Source of the DNA: Perkinsus olseni
Taxonomy: Eukaryota > Perkinsozoa > Perkinsida
Reading direction: 5' to 3'
Assembly: GCA_013115125.1 (NCBI GenBank)
Contig: JABANN010000447.1
Coordinates: 1-28,480, forward strand
DNA: 28,480 nucleotides
The notes under the pieces are model-generated. The model did not search any database and was not told the DNA's origin. It saw only the letters and a program-made list of their open reading frames with translations. Positions 28,191 to 28,480 of this stretch are shown piece after piece. How positions within the stretch are numbered: the stretch's first letter is position 1; every line of letters begins with the position of its first letter. The translations under genes were made by a program, and so were the position numbers.

Positions 28191-28420
28191 GAGACTTCTG
28201 GTGTCACTCAGGACGAGTAGAGAACGAAGAATTCATACTGTACACTACACTGTTTCTGTGCACGGATGCTTTCCAACGGACTTCATTCCACCTTGCGTTC
28301 ATAAACCGGGAAAGCTGAGCTACTCAGCTCATTGAAAATTTTCCGTCGACAATACAACAGTAGACATGCTCCTGCAAACCTTGAATGGTCAAGTTACTCG
28401 CACCCAATCAGGGCTTCATA
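28191..28420. other. Right-edge region, no supported gene
   Basis: This follows the likely stop of the EXO1 gene. A 63-codon open frame overlaps it but shows no domain. It may be the 3' untranslated region of EXO1 and intergenic DNA. Confidence 0.4.
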
Positions 28421-28463
28421 CAGGGGCAGAATCTACCCCCCATAGGGGTGGATTCGACCCCTG
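28421..28463. repeat. Imperfect 19-bp inverted repeat with B-box-like arms
   Basis: The left arm CAGGGGCAGAATCTACCCC (28421-28439) and the right arm GGGGTGGATTCGACCCCTG (28445-28463) pair at 16 of 19 positions around a 5-base centre. Read on the minus strand, the right arm contains GGGTCGAATCC, similar to a tRNA B box. The window ends 17 bases later, so the full element may continue. Confidence 0.65.
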
Positions 28464-28480
28464 GCCTGCTGGGTTCGCCC

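Noticed and set aside
1-28480. CRISPR arrays, bacterial operons or integrated viral genes
   Set aside because: No regularly spaced repeats, no ribosome-binding-site-spaced gene chains, and no capsid, polymerase, integrase or terminase sequence seen in any frame.

Overview
This window is nuclear DNA from an intron-rich microbial eukaryote. The genes are protein families found only in eukaryotes (PA28 proteasome activator, CstF-77, Exo1, quiescin-type sulfhydryl oxidase, Rieske-AIF). They are cut by many short GT-AG introns, some only 28-60 bases long. One gene encodes a protein whose RNA-recognition-like fold resembles proteins I associate with dinoflagellates and their relatives, so an alveolate of the perkinsid/dinoflagellate side is my best guess. 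That placement is inference, not proof.

Layout: (1) 1-102, minus, an exon of an unrecognised gene running off the left edge, possibly with a second exon at 768-862 inside an intron of the next gene. (2) 247-3851, plus, a mitochondrial Rieske/AIFM3-like oxidoreductase; I could reconstruct 18 exons in frame (640 aa). (3) 4623-6036, plus, a 7-exon, 308-aa RRM-like protein. (4) 6639-12590, plus, a long gene for the mRNA 3'-end processing factor CstF-77 (suppressor of forked) with an unusual C-terminal extension, followed by a long open exon-like stretch at 12648-13160. (5) 13203-14999, minus, an intronless 598-aa cationic amino-acid transporter. (6) About 1 kb of mostly non-coding DNA. (7) 16057-22723, plus, three tandem PA28 genes, each with nine exons whose lengths (exons 2-9) and intron phases are identical. 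(8) 22964-24511, plus, a secreted/membrane QSOX-type thiol oxidase with one intron. (9) 24741 to about 28190, plus, an Exo1-type nuclease gene with a tRNA-like sequence and a perfect hairpin in one intron. (10) A non-coding right edge.

The genes do not form an evident pathway, apart from the PA28 cluster, whose three products are likely to assemble into the same kind of ring on the 20S proteasome. The most interesting observations are the PA28 triplication, a short GC-rich near-palindrome (core CGTGGCGCG) found only in introns of several unrelated genes, tRNA-derived sequences repeatedly sitting inside introns, and the hairpin/tRNA island in the Exo1 gene. Exon borders were placed by eye from splice signals, reading frame and family similarity. 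The borders in genes 2, 3, 7 and 8 add up to intact frames; those in CstF-77 and the 3' half of Exo1 are less certain.
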